DNA of 64,000 bases from Panulirus ornatus (GCF_036320965.1 NC_092258.1:2938501-3002500), one strand, 5' to 3'. Counted from the first letter of the stretch, positions 48,728 to 61,480 are shown. The notes: generated by a model not told the origin, from the letters alone. Made by a program: numbers and translations.

Positions 48728-48887
48728 ACGTAAGATTCACAGGATCCGCCGGGCTAACAAGGCTCACGGGAGAAACACATATTTCAACAATTTTCGATAA
48801 TAAAGATGAATTTTGGGAGAATTTACGATGCTAGGGTGGGAGGTGCAGGTGTCATTACCTGATTAATTATGGCCAAGTCCCTTCCTG

Positions 48888-48891
<4 letters not shown>

Positions 48892-48951
<60 letters not shown>
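48892..48951. repeat. (CT)n microsatellite
   Basis: About 30 units. Confidence 0.97.
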
Positions 48952-48953
<2 letters not shown>

Positions 48954-49339
48954 TCGGTAGGTAGTGGGTGGCAGGTTATATGACCGCCGCTACACCCCCC
49001 TGGGCATCGGGTGGGGTTAGTCGACGACGGCTGCCCAGTGAGCCAGAACTTCCGTGGCTGTCGAGTGTCACTCCTTTGGTCTTTCGTGCCTCACCCACAC
49101 GCGGGGGCTGCGAGCTTTGCCTACCGCCAAACATACAGCATCTCCTTCTCACACACAACACTTTACGAACACGTAAACTCCCACGACTCGTTCTTCGTAA
49201 CTCTGCATTTTCTTGCAGTGAGCGCTACGCGTTTGACCCGCTCTCAAGAAAAATCTCATCGTAAATACTCTTAAGTACTGTTATTACTCTCTCTCTCTCT
49301 CTCTCACAACATGTAATCCTCACTCGACACTTTATGCTT

Positions 49340-49965
49340 GAGCCCTTCAGTAAGACGGTACGACCCCATGAATACCGTGGTATGACCCATGGCCATGACG
49401 GTACGACCCCATGAATACCGTGGTATGACCCATGGCCATGATGGTACATCACCTTGAGCACGACGGTACAACCTCTGAGCACAAAAGGTCGACCCTTGAA
49501 CACGACGGTACGACCCTTGGACACGATGGTACGACCCTTGAACACGGCGGTACGATCCTTGAACACGACGGTACGATCCTTGAACACGGAGGTACGACCC
49601 TTGGACACGGCGATACGATCCTTGGACACGATGGTACGACCCTTGAACGCGGCGGTACGATCCTTGGACACGACGGTACGATCCTTGGACACGACGGTAC
49701 GACCCTTGAACACGGCGGTACGATCCTTGAACACGGCGATACGATCCTTGGACACGATGGTGCGACCCTTGAACACGGCGGTACGATCCTTGGACACGAC
49801 GGTAAGTCCCTTGAACAAGGCGGGACGATCCTTGGACACATTGGTGCGACCCTTGAACAATGCGTTACGACTTCTAAAGGTCATTTCAAAGGTCATGTCA
49901 TCACACTCAAGGGTCTTACCGTCGTGCTCAGGGTCCTGCACCTTCGCACTCACAAGAAGATTAAC
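49340..49965 (+). repeat. Inverted minisatellite family, copy 6 (longest array)
   Basis: It starts with a 43-bp duplication (49354-49439) containing CCATGGCCATGACGGTACGA. About 20 units of 21 bp follow (about 49447-49870; core CACGACGGTACGATCCTTG), very regular. The centre is AAAGGTCATTTCAAAGGTCATG. The short right arm is CTCAAGGGTCTTACCGTCGT. Because 21 is a multiple of three, frames of 249, 205, 188 and 130 codons stay open on both strands. These are artefacts. Confidence 0.9.
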
Positions 49966-50398
49966 CTCATACACCAGCCTCGATCAAATACATTCTAATA
50001 CAATCAAGCAGAATACATCAATACATCGCCAGCGAGAGACAGATACCAACCGACTACAGCGCCATCTGTAAGGTTCCAAGGTGGGGGGGGTAACTTTCCA
50101 CTCATATCATTTCATTATTTTCATCTACTCTTTATTGATCACTGTTAATCATAATCAACGTTGCCTTATTTCTATAACCTCCTTCATCAGGAGGATACAT
50201 CATGGCGCAGTGGAGTGCCACAATGACATCGCTGTCACGTGTGTTTTGATATTTTCGTCTATAAGGAAACAATCCACTTTACATTTTCTTTCTCGGTATG
50301 ATCTATCTGATCCTTCGCTATATAGGAGCACCTTCAGCTTCTGAATTTCATTAATCTCGTTTAATCTTTCGACGTCTGGGATTAAGATTGTCTCTCGT

Positions 50399-50399
<1 letters not shown>

Positions 50400-50476
<77 letters not shown>
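50400..50476. repeat. (AT)n microsatellite
   Basis: About 38 units. Confidence 0.98.
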
Positions 50477-50477
<1 letters not shown>

Positions 50478-50555
50478 CCCAAAAACTGTCTGGTATTGAC
50501 CTTTCCGACGACGAAACCTTACAAGCTTCAAGATCCTTGATAACGAAGCGACGCC

Positions 50556-50712
50556 ACGACCCATGAGCACGACGGTGGTCAATAATGACGTCACGACCAT
50601 GAACGACATGACCCCCACAAGGATCAGATTCAAAGGTCACGTCCACCTGGCCATCATACCCTATTGGTCGTGCTCAGTCGTGCTCAAGGGGTCGTACCGT
50701 CGTGCTCAAGAT
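50556..50712 (+). repeat. Inverted minisatellite family, copy 7
   Basis: Left: CGACCCATGAGCACGACGG. Centre: TTCAAAGGTCACGTCCACCT then GGCCATCATACCC. Right: GTGCTCAAGGGGTCGTACCG. A short but complete arrangement. Confidence 0.75.
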
Positions 50713-50736
50713 AATTCCAATAAGAACTTACGAAAG

Positions 50737-50741
<5 letters not shown>

Positions 50742-50807
<66 letters not shown>
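50742..50807. repeat. (AG)n microsatellite
   Basis: About 33 units, beginning 30 bp after the previous element. Confidence 0.97.
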
Positions 50808-50810
<3 letters not shown>

Positions 50811-51019
50811 AGGGCAGACCAAAACGACACTAAAGAAAAAAAAGAAGACGTAGCGGGTGGGCGACCGTCTTGTAAAATGGCACAAGACTACATAAATTCT
50901 TGGAGGCCCGGGAGCCGGGCTGGCCCCTTCATCTCAGCGGTAACAATATGCAAATGTACCGTCCCCCTAATTAATGTTACTAATTACATGGGATCGATCA
51001 GGCTCGGTCAAACCCAACC

Positions 51020-51600
51020 CTGATCACTAAGGGTGTTGGCTGATGGTGGTGCTGCGTTGGTGAGGATCTGGTCACTAAGGGTGTTGGCGATGGAGGACAA
51101 GGCGCAGTGCTGGTGATGACGCAGGAGTGTTGGTGATTATATGCTAATGGGTGTTATTGTTGGAGATGGTGATGAATGGAGGGGGTGGTGGTGGTGGCGA
51201 TGACAGGGGGGGGTTACTTCTAAGGGAGGCAGAAGCTAGTGTTGGGGAACTAAAACATCAGATGTTGGAGGTGTGGTGGCGGTGGTGTTGGGGGAGTAAG
51301 GGCGGTGAAGTAGCAGCTCAAGGGGGACTAAGACACAAGGGAGGGGTGTGGACCAAGACATGAGGGGGGAGGGGGGAGGCGGGGAGAAAGACATGATGGG
51401 GCGAAAAGAAAACACGACGTGACGGGGAGGGGTGGGGGAAGGGGGTTGGGGGGTTGGGGGTTAAGAGAGAAACGAAGCCTGAGGAGGAGGAGGGGGGGAA
51501 GGGCTAATCTTGCTGGGGGAGGGGGGGGGGGAGACCGAAAGACCGAGAGACCAGCCACTCCACATCCCCTCCCCCCACCTCCTCCCTTCCCCCTCCCCCC
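51020..51600. other. G-rich strand-asymmetric stretch
   Basis: GGTGGTGG and long G-runs on the plus strand (51180-51540), then C-runs at 51565-51600. Likely quadruplex-forming; no supported gene. Confidence 0.5.
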
Positions 51601-52217
51601 CTGACTAAAGACACTTCATTTCAACCAAGAACCGTAAAAAATGGAGGTAATTTGAAAGACAAATGAGAAAATGAGGTAACTCAGTTATGGTAAACGAATG
51701 GGCACCAATTTTCGCTTTGTCTTCAGTAAATAATTCTGGAATTTGTAATAATGTTAGCTTTTCGAGAATTTACCCGGCACACGACGCCAAGACCAGCATG
51801 AGCGGGTTTTATCAGATAAATCATTTATGCAGAAGTCTTCAAATTAAATACGGCGAGACAAAATTCGCACTTAGTATTCACCAACGATATGCAAATATTT
51901 GCACAGCTATAAAGTAGTAATAACAGACTGGTTTGTCAGGGATTAGGACTCCCGCAGCCCATAGCGAAACTTCGCTCACGTCTAGCTAGTGTTGGCCAGA
52001 GAGTGACTTCCTCAGTGACGCTGAAGAGGAACTAACATCAAAAAAATGATCTTTGAAAGAGACTTGGCGGTGTGGAGTCACCTTAGACGAGGCTGTACCG
52101 TTGGAGTACAGCCGAGAACCTCTCACTCCGAGACAGAGTCCATACTTTCCCTGCTACTGATTGTAACGCAGCTTTAAATCTGCAGGAAGCCCTAGGGAAT
52201 GGGTCCTGGGATTATGT

Positions 52218-52234
52218 AATAATGATAATAAAAC

Positions 52235-52278
<44 letters not shown>

Positions 52279-52299
52279 TAATAATAATAATAACGCTAG

Positions 52300-52368
<69 letters not shown>

Positions 52369-52400
52369 TAATAATGATAACAATAATAATACTGATAAAA
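52218..52400. repeat. (AAT)n trinucleotide array
   Basis: About 55 AAT/ATA units with several single-base interruptions. Confidence 0.96.
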
Positions 52401-52689
52401 TAATAATGGTAAATAACAATAGCATAAAAACTATGCGGATATAAAACTCGAGATTAATGTATAAAGGAACAGGAACGCGGGTGATCAATAGAGTAATCAT
52501 AAATTTGGAGGGCATACTGTAGTGGTGATCTTTTTAATCATTCTGAAAAACGCCTGAGAAAAAAACACAAATAACTGGGAGAGATAACCTTTCCCTTTCA
52601 ATATAAGACTCGTGAAATATGCACGCCTTGTTGGTGATGGCTGGCTTCTGGGGCGACGGAGGATCACTGCCGACGTGGGGTGCCTCAGC

Positions 52690-52757
<68 letters not shown>
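52690..52757. repeat. (AG)n microsatellite
   Basis: About 34 units. Confidence 0.97.
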
Positions 52758-52759
<2 letters not shown>

Positions 52760-52852
52760 TAACCTCCCGCGCGTGGTGGCGCGACTCTTCAGCACGGCGG
52801 CATTGCGACCCTAGGGTGGGAGGAGGCGCCGTTAGCGGACCAGTCTAACTTC

Positions 52853-52940
52853 AGGGGTCGTACCGTCGTGTTCATAAGGGTGTCGTACCGTCGTGTTCAG
52901 GAGGGTCGTACCGTCGTGTTCAGTGGGGTCGTACCGACAA
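52853..52940 (+). repeat. Inverted minisatellite family, copy 8 (one arm)
   Basis: Four units of GGGTCGTACCGTCGTGTTCA, all in one orientation and very similar to each other. Confidence 0.8.
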
Positions 52941-53375
52941 TACCAGGAACGTCAGTAAACCCTCAGTTGGAGACCTACCAACATCTGCACATCAATTTGC
53001 CATGACTGGACATCAACGAGGATTGATGTACATCAGTGACATCAACCTAGAAATAACTCAGCCACCCCATCCCAAACCACACCCCCCCTCACTAATCCCT
53101 ACCCCCCCCAAAAAAAAAATGTCTACTTACCATCCCGTGACGTAGGGAACTGAGTAGTTACGATAACTATGTACCTACCTACCTACCTACATACCTACCT
53201 ACACACATACACACCGACACACCGACCTAACAACTCGCCCTCCCCCACCACCAAATTCGCTTTCTTCGTACGAAAAGCCATAAACATAACGAAATCTCAT
53301 CACTATCGCTGGAAAAAACGGTAATTAGTCATCTCCAGCACATTCGAACGTGTCTTCGCCTTCCCTGACCTACCT

Positions 53376-53385
<10 letters not shown>

Positions 53386-53432
<47 letters not shown>
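53386..53432. repeat. (CT)n microsatellite
   Basis: About 23 units after a C-run. Confidence 0.96.
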
Positions 53433-53436
<4 letters not shown>

Positions 53437-53482
53437 TCATCACGGCGGCAAATACGTGAATAACTGATGTAGAGTCAGGAAT

Positions 53483-53483
<1 letters not shown>

Positions 53484-53557
<74 letters not shown>

Positions 53558-53691
53558 CTATTCCCACACATTACCTACCCGGGCATTCATTTGTTGCTGT
53601 GATTAATGGCAATTTGTCCGGCTCGTTCACATGGTTAATAGGGGGGAAAAATTATACTTAATCTCTAATGCTACAGTGAACTATATGACTT

Positions 53692-53770
<79 letters not shown>

Positions 53771-53815
53771 TGAGTACCTACGAGGAAATTCTGCCATAAG
53801 CAAGGGGGTTAACAC

Positions 53816-53871
<56 letters not shown>
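53484..53871. repeat. Cluster of three (AG)n microsatellites
   Basis: 53484-53554, 53697-53765 and 53819-53871, separated by unique sequence of about 142 and 53 bp. Confidence 0.96.
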
Positions 53872-53874
<3 letters not shown>

Positions 53875-55089
53875 ACTTTAGCTAGTCTCAGAATCACAGC
53901 ATTGGAGGGGACCAAACTCTGGACTTTGACCTGAAATATGACGGGACTTTTTCCAACTTTTGCCATTTGCAGAGTGATAAAACGGGTCCGGGCCTGACTC
54001 TGTCAACGCTGCCTCCTATATTTCTTGGATAATTTTTTTTGGTTATCATTTATATGAATATATATTCATATTTACGACCGCATGCCATAACAACGCAGTT
54101 TCTGCCGTCGCCATAATCAAACGAGACATCTAACAGTGGTTCGAACCACCTTCCCGTTCGATCCTTATTTTTTTTCCTTTCCCGTTTTCTCTACTCTGGG
54201 GCAAAATGTACAGAAAACGGAAAGTGGAGGATATGCATTTATCATCTAAAGCATTTTCGATCCACGAAACTTCCTGGAATTTGATACCGAAACCGAAACT
54301 TACGAAAAATACTTAACTCGGTTCCTTTTTCTTCTCTCTCTCATAAAATACAGAAGACGAATAGCAAACGAGATTGTGAAATAAACATCCACCTTCAAGG
54401 TAGAGCAGACGGTCAACCCTCCCTCTCTCTCACATTTTCTATACCCATACATCGTCTTCAAATACGACCTGATGTTCAATTTCTTTACCAACCTTACATT
54501 CAATTCATACAACCCTTATCATTTCTTTTAAATTTTTCCTTTACTTATTTTCCTTTGAGTCTGTACATAAGTAAGAAGCACCAGCGTCTCAGAGCGTATG
54601 AAAGATATAATCCTCGAAAGACCAAGTAATTTAAGATTAATACTTCCATTTAAATCTTACTAAAGTTATTTGGATTTAATCCTACTTAGGGGGTAAGGGG
54701 GGAGGGGGATCGAGGGAGGAGGGGGGGGGGACGTTATCTAAGGTTGGTAACCCCCATCAGAGTTCGTGAGAGGCATTTAGATTTAATAATTCCATTTAGA
54801 ATGGACGCGAGCTTCAAAAAAATGACCTCCCTCCCTCCCTCGCTCCCTTCCCTCCCTCTCCTTCCCCCACCAAACCAAAATTTCTGAAAGTTCTCAAAGA
54901 TTGATCAATCCATTTACATTCCTCGAAAAGTTTTCTATAAGGTTCATATTCAAAGTGCATAAATCTCAAAGGCATTATCATAAAGTTTCGTTTCGAGATA
55001 TATCAACGTTTAATTCAGTTTGCCACAAATAACACCTGGATGGATTGTGCATTACCCACCTGAAGAACACATTACTTCCGTGTGGGTAC
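53872..55089. other. Unassigned sequence with G/C-run block
   Basis: A G-rich run at 54690-54731 and a CT-rich run at 54828-54870; otherwise AT-rich with no gene supported. Confidence 0.4.
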
Positions 55090-55325
55090 GATAACCTGAC
55101 CTTTGACCTGACCCCCCACCCATCATTAGAAGGTTTATGTCAAAACTTACGCTATCATACCCGAGGCTCGTACCATGGTGCCGCTAGTGTCTCCCAGAAT
55201 TGTACCACTGTGCTCAAGGATCGTACCGTTGTGCCTAAAGACCGTACCCTTGCGTTCAAGGATCGTACCGTTGTGCCGAAGGACCGTACCCTTGCGTTCA
55301 AGGATCGTACCGTCATGTTCAAAGG
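55090..55325 (+). repeat. Inverted minisatellite family, copy 9 (centre plus right arm)
   Basis: Centre: CCTGACCTTTGACCTGACCC facing AAGGTTTATGTCAAAAC, then GCTATCATACCC. Right arm: about seven units such as TTCAAGGATCGTACCGTTGT. The left arm is missing or unrecognisable. Confidence 0.75.
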
Positions 55326-55659
55326 GGGGGAGTCAAAATTACCCTTATCAAGAACATACAAACCGAAAACGTGGTTAAGGAATTCATTTCTGCCTAAGTC
55401 GACCCAAAACAAAGACACACACACACACACACACAAAAGAAATTACCAAAAGTTACTGAATCAATAAATATCCGGAGCCTTCCCTCAACCCCCGACACTG
55501 GCATGCTACCAGGGGCCACAGACCCATCCAGAAAAGCTGACTAAATGGTCGAATAAAATGAAAAATATTCCTAAGTCTGATACGGCTGGCTGGCTGGGTC
55601 TGAGGAAACCCCTGAGGAAAAAGGTGGTCTTTTAGAAAGCTCAGAAGCTCAAGCTTCTC

Positions 55660-55712
55660 TTGGTATGTCTCTCTCTATCTATCTATCTTCTATCTATCTA
55701 TCTATCTATTAA
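55660..55712. repeat. (TCTA)n tetranucleotide repeat
   Basis: About ten TCTA/CTAT units with one break. Confidence 0.85.
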
Positions 55713-56542
55713 TCTTCTTGGAAAAATCCCTAACTAGGCACAGCGAGATACGTCAAAATCGACGAATTACGGACTCTGAGCCCCAAAGTTCACTGAGAGA
55801 CACACACAGAACCAAGATGAGACGTTATGAGACAGAGATGAAGAAAAAATTAAAAAGATGAAATGCGGAGAACGAAAAAGGCGATTCAACGTCGAGGGGG
55901 AAAAAAAAAAGGGGCGACCACAGTGTGGCAACGGAACTTAAGATGAATGTCTAAATCTTTCTCACAAACTTTTGAGGGGCGAGGGATATCGACGCGAGGT
56001 GAAGAGTCCACATGGGGGGAAGGAGTATTAGTACAGGAATCCAAGACATTTAACGGCTCTTTCGACCCTCTTGAGGAAGAGGACCACCATCCACCCCCGA
56101 CCCTTCTCTCAAACGATACAACGTGCCGTGTCGCACCCGCAATAGAATCAAATCCTTTTTATCTATTGTTTTGCTTGTCCTTTTGGCAGCCCTTCGAAGA
56201 AGAGGTCCGCTTGTAGACCTTATCCATTTCCTCTCTTTTTTTCTCTCTCTCTTTCTCTTGTCTTCTTCCTCTAAACCGTCAAAATTAAGGGAGACAAACA
56301 CCATTCACAAGAGACGAATGAAAACTTGAAGAATAGAACAAAAGGAAGAGGAGGTTGGTGGTGAAGGAAGAGGAGTTGTTGCCAAACAAAACAGACACGC
56401 TGGCAAGCCAAAAGTCCCACAATTCAACACGGAGTTAATGCCAGCCATTCGCTGTGTCTTCTAATTTAATTTTATCTGTCAAAATATGGCGGGAGGAGGA
56501 GGAGGAGGAGGAGGCTGGGGGGGGGGGCAAATTACCGGAGGG

Positions 56543-56545
<3 letters not shown>

Positions 56546-56610
<65 letters not shown>
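56546..56610. repeat. (CT)n microsatellite
   Basis: About 32 units, next to GGA-repeats and a G-run at 56493-56528. Confidence 0.97.
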
Positions 56611-56612
<2 letters not shown>

Positions 56613-56929
56613 CCCCTCCCCCGTCCTCCTCCTTCCCTCACCCCTCCCCCTTTCCCCCTTTTGCGCGGGAGAAGAAAAACCCTCCCAAATTTTGCCATAA
56701 AGACGAAGTGCCTTTTCATTGTTTCCATAAAAAGGCCGTAAAGAAGGTTATGTCGCTCGTTCTGGGAAAACAGATGAAAACTCTGTCTGGAAGTCGAAAA
56801 TTTTTGACAAAAGGACTACCCCCCCTCTTTTCTTTTCGTTCATTATTACAGGTACAAAAAAAAATTACTAATATCGTTCGTGTTTTTGTCGTTCGGTACA
56901 GTAATAGTGGCGGTACAGATGATGTGTGA

Positions 56930-57430
56930 TAGATATTGCTGTCATAATGGCGGTCTCACTGAAATCTGTAATGCAAAACAGTAAACAGGAGTTATACTCG
57001 CTCGGTGTGAAACATATTTCTCTATAACAGTTGTGGTATTGCTAGATTATGTGATATGTATTGCTTTCACAAGGGTTATTACTTGATCTGTGTGATACAC
57101 ACTGCTTTGGCAGTGGTGATACAGCCGCTCTGTGTGATACACATCGCTGTAACAGGAGTTATGTTCGATCCATGTGATACGTAATACCGTAATATGTGTA
57201 TATACTTGATTTCTGTGATACATATTCCTGTGATAATGGCTGTAGGGCTGGGCAATGTGACACATAGGATACATATTTCTGTAATAGTGGCTCTGTGGCT
57301 GGTCTGCGATACATCTTGCCTACACGGGAGTTGTACCCGCTGATCTATGAGATACGCATTGCTGTAATAAGGGATTGTAGCCGTCAGTCCTCATTGTAAA
57401 CGCCGCTGTAATAGGAGCTGTACCCAGTGA
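56930..57430 (+). repeat. Degenerate ~45-bp repeat
   Basis: GTGATACATATTGCTGTAAT followed by AGGAGTTGTA..C-type sequence recurs about ten times, strongly diverged. Confidence 0.65.
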
Positions 57431-57480
57431 ACTTCAAGATGCATAAATCGCTGGAATAAGGAGTCTTCCCTTTTACTTTT

Positions 57481-57483
<3 letters not shown>

Positions 57484-57563
<80 letters not shown>
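57484..57563. repeat. (AT)n microsatellite
   Basis: About 40 units. Confidence 0.98.
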
Positions 57564-57566
<3 letters not shown>

Positions 57567-57695
57567 ACTTATGATGTTTCTGAGGTCATAGTTTTCAACC
57601 CTTCGTCTTAATAACGGAATTACTTTACTTCGGAATTTCAATCATGAACACCACAAACATGTAATCACACGAGGATCATCAGACAATTCACCACA

Positions 57696-57932
57696 GGTCG
57701 TTCTATCAGTATACAGCTATCGCCTCCGGCCCCACAGCTAAGGTTAGCTTGCGCTAAGCTCGAGCTAAAAGCTAGGTCGTTCTATCAGTATACAGCTATC
57801 GCCTCCAGCTCCACAGCTAAGGTTAGCTTGCGCTAAGCTCGAGCTAAAAGCTAGGTCGTTCTATCAGTATACAGCTATCGCCTCAAGCCCCACAGCTAAG
57901 GTCAGCTTGCGCTAAGCTCGAGCTAAAAGCTA
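57696..57932 (+). repeat. 79-bp direct repeat, 3 copies
   Basis: Copies start at 57696, 57775 and 57854 and differ by only a few bases. Each contains the palindrome AGCTCGAGCT and AGCTAAGGTTAGCTTGCGCT. Confidence 0.95.
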
Positions 57933-58254
57933 AGTGTGTGTGTGCGCGCCCCTCACGCGGCCAATAAGACAGCAGACCCGGACGTTCCTTTTGTAACACG
58001 AACAGATTCTCAAACATTAATTCAGGAAGATGTTTATTGCCGGAATTTAAGAGGCTCATCGCAGAAGTAAGAGCAAGGGAGGCCGGGGCCAGCCAGGCTG
58101 GTAGGGTGGCTGGCTACAGCCCTCCCTACCTCCCTCACCCTCCCAACACCGGCCAGATCAGTGGTGCAAGTCAACCCAAAGGGGGGAGCGAGCTCTTTTG
58201 CTCCCTTCTTTTCAGTCATATCTAAGCTAGTTCTCTCTGTGCGCAGAACGTTCC

Positions 58255-58860
58255 TCAGTCGTTTACCCTTTCCCTAGACCCTTTTTTTTTTTCAGTACAG
58301 TCTACCCTTCATCTGGACCTTTTTCAATCCAGTCTGCCTCTTTTTTTTCTGGACTATTTTAAGTCCCGTCTACCCTCTTTTTTGTACCGTTTTCAGTTCC
58401 ATTTTCTTCACTAAATTACTCTCTCTGTCTTACCTTTTCTGATCTATTTTCGGTCCTGTTTGCCTGACTTCTACAACCTCTTTTTCAGTCATGCTTCCAT
58501 CTCTGGATTCATTTTCAATCCTGTTTACTTTTTTGGACGTTTTTCCGTCCAGTCTGTCTCTTTTGTACCCTTCTTTTCGGTCGTCTTTCTCTTTTCTTGA
58601 TCCCATTCGGTCTTACTTTTTCTTAACTGTTCCTTTTTTTTTTTATATCGGTCTCCCTCTTCTGGACCCTTTGCAGTCCTCATTCCTTCCTCTAAGCACT
58701 CACTTTCAGTTCCAGTTCCTTTTCTTAGGCTCTTTTCAATCCTGTTTCCCTCTCCCTGGATTCCTCTTCAGTTTTGTTCTCCCCTTTCTTGGTCTCTCTT
58801 TTCATCCTTATTTCCCCATACTTGGACCTTTCGGTCCCTCTCCCATTTTCTGAACCTTTT
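58255..58860 (+). repeat. Degenerate pyrimidine-rich repeat
   Basis: TTTTCAGTCCYGTYTRCC-type phrases with CTGGACC recur about twelve times at 40-55 bp. The 120-codon Phe/Leu/Pro frame across it is an artefact. Confidence 0.6.
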
Positions 58861-59099
58861 TCGAAGGCCGCCAGCTTCATGGTACAACCACCAATGGCTG
58901 GCGCAGTCCTGTACGCCTCCTTCAAGAGGTGGTCAAGATAATTCTCAGGTCACAGAAGTTCTTCATTGAACGTACGGCCCTTGGGGACGTCATTGTCTCC
59001 CGCCCTTGTTTCACATACTGTCTCAGATGGTCCCATACGATGCTTGGGTGGGAGAGGGGAGGGGATATAGTATGGCCATGAGGGACAGGAATGTGGTAA

Positions 59100-59146
<47 letters not shown>

Positions 59147-59148
59147 TT
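59100..59148. repeat. (GGCT)n tetranucleotide repeat
   Basis: About 12 perfect units. Confidence 0.97.
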
Positions 59149-59459
59149 GATCAAAATGATATCGCTGCCACTGGCTACGCCTAGATCAAAATTCATGAAG
59201 AACTCATTTCTTTTTTTTGACTCTTAATGAACTCAACTCCAGACTTCCTGACTCCCGAAGGCCTCAACGGAAGTCATCTTTCCAACGAAGAATTTCTGAC
59301 GAGACGTCTCAAACTCCACGACGAGACCAGAACGAACTAACGATCTAAGAAAACCCAAACAAGGCAAAGCAACACGACAAAGCACAGTAATAACAGTGAG
59401 TCACCAAACTAACAAACACACTAACTAAACATATCATATGGTGATGATGATGCAAAACT

Positions 59460-60170
59460 TTCACAAACGACCACCACCACAATCAACTTCAAACCAACAA
59501 ACCATCAGACCTAACAAACCACCACAAATAAACCACAAACTAAACACTGCCACACCCCACAATAAACACCTCAGACAATCATGAACACCACACACCACCA
59601 TCAAGAAAACCCGTTGCCACAAAACCAAAAACTCAAGAAACGACATAGACGGCAAACTGACATCGCGAGCAAAGTGCCCACAAAAAATGGAAACACCACA
59701 AACAACTGATACCCCAAACTAACACCACAAACAACTGATACCCTAAACTAACACCACAAACACTGATACCCTCAACTAACACCACAAACAACTGATACCA
59801 CAAACTAGCATCAGACTCACAAGATGCCAAATACAATCAGTACCACACACCATGGATACCACAAAACCTTACCACTACAAAATACAAATATTACCACAAA
59901 CAAAACTGCAGAAACAGAAAGTACCAGGTAAACCATAAATCACCGACACAAGAAAGCAAAGCACTGCAAACCAAAGAGAGACAAACGAGAACACCACAAA
60001 CCATTAATAAACGAGCTAAAACACCGTCGGCCACCAACGCTATGAAGCGCCACAAACCACTAACAAGACAAACCACAGCAAACCCCAGAACACCATAAAA
60101 ACACCAACACCACAAACCACAAATACCACAAACCACCAACACTACAAACCACAAATGCCACAAACTAAGT
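59460..60170 (+). repeat. ACCACAAAC-rich degenerate satellite
   Basis: CACCACAAAC-type words dominate. A clearer ~28-bp unit (CTAACACCACAAACAACTGA plus TACC) is repeated about four times at 59695-59815. Confidence 0.7.
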
Positions 60171-60273
60171 CCCGCAGAAAAAAAAAAAAAAAACGATCTG
60201 GCAACCTCTATGTACCAGAGTTTGCACGGATTGGTCTGCAACATTTTCCCCTTTGCAACATTCCCCTCCCTCA

Positions 60274-60283
<10 letters not shown>

Positions 60284-60328
<45 letters not shown>
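60284..60328. repeat. (CT)n microsatellite
   Basis: About 22 units. Confidence 0.96.
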
Positions 60329-60332
<4 letters not shown>

Positions 60333-60516
60333 CCTCCCTCTGTGGTCGTGGGAAGGGTTGGGAGGGGTCGGGAGGTGTGCACATAAAGACGGGGTGGAAA
60401 CGATGAATGCCTGTTATGGATAATTACTTGGAGGTGGGGGGGGGGGTTAGGTGGTGGGTGGGGGGGGAGAGGACAGCTTACCCCGTGGACGGACTAATGC
60501 TGTATGTACTGTATCT

Positions 60517-60995
60517 CACGTCACTGACACCAGCCTGTATCCCCAGACACCAGCCTATACTGGCTGACACCAGCCTATATCCCCTGACACCAGCCCGTAC
60601 TGGGTGACAACAACTTATACCCACTGACACCAGCCTACGATGGCTGACAACAGCCTATACCCACTGACACCAGCCTTCATTAGCTGACAACAGCCTATAC
60701 CCACTGGCACCAGCCTACATCGGTTGACAACAGCCTATACTGTCTGACAGCCTAACATTTTCCATGTTCCAGCCTATGCACCAGATGGCACAGCCTATAT
60801 ACCAACTGTCACCAGCCTACACACCACTAACACCACCAACACACGACTGACGCTGGCTTATACATCTCTTACACCAGCCTCCACACCGCTGACACGAGCG
60901 GCACAGCCTTACACATCGCTGACACCAGCTTATTTAGCTCTGACACCAGCCTATGCTCAAGTGACACCAGCATACACTCCACCGACACCAGATTC
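60517..60995 (+). repeat. 20-bp tandem repeat, ~20 copies
   Basis: Unit close to CTGACACCAGCCTATACYCA. It is regular at 60520-60740, then diverged. Confidence 0.88.
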
Positions 60996-61059
60996 TTATA
61001 CCAATAAAGTTAAAATTAGGTGGATGTAAAGTATATTGATATAGGGTGATTGTCAGAAG

Positions 61060-61480
61060 GCCTGATGTATTAAATGTATACATCAAACATCAAGATACAA
61101 CTGTCAAAGTTACTTAATGAAAGGAGTACGAATTATACATCACACTACAATAGCTATTTACTGAACAAAGTTGAGAGGAAAACGAGGAATACATCAGAAT
61201 ACAATAGCTATCCACTGACTCTAGACAAGGAAGAGGAATATGAAGAATACACCAGAATACACTAGCTATTTAGTCAAACTAAAGAGTAAAGAGGAATACG
61301 AATAATACAACAATACATTACGTATTCAGTGTAGGTATTCAGTCACTCTAGACACTAAAGAGCAATATGAATAATACAACACGAAGGCAGCTATTCACTT
61401 ACACTAAAGAGTAGAGAACACGAGGAATACACCGAAGGAGTACGAAGACCACGTCAGAATACAGTAGGTGTCTGATCACT
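61060..61480 (+). repeat. Degenerate ~65-bp repeat
   Basis: CATCAGAATACAATAGCTAT followed by CACT...AGAGGAATACGAA recurs about six times. Confidence 0.65.

Noticed and set aside
49340..49965. CRISPR array
   Set aside because: Units are contiguous with no unique spacers, the host is eukaryotic, and no cas genes are present.
49225..49974. 249-codon minus frame of repeated FKGRTVVSKDRT-type motifs, as a repeat protein
   Set aside because: It is a translation of a 21-bp tandem array whose period keeps every frame open; plus-strand frames over the same DNA are equally long.
58491..58853. 120-codon Phe/Leu-rich frame as a membrane protein
   Set aside because: It is a pyrimidine-rich degenerate tandem repeat, and the apparent hydrophobicity comes from T-rich codons.
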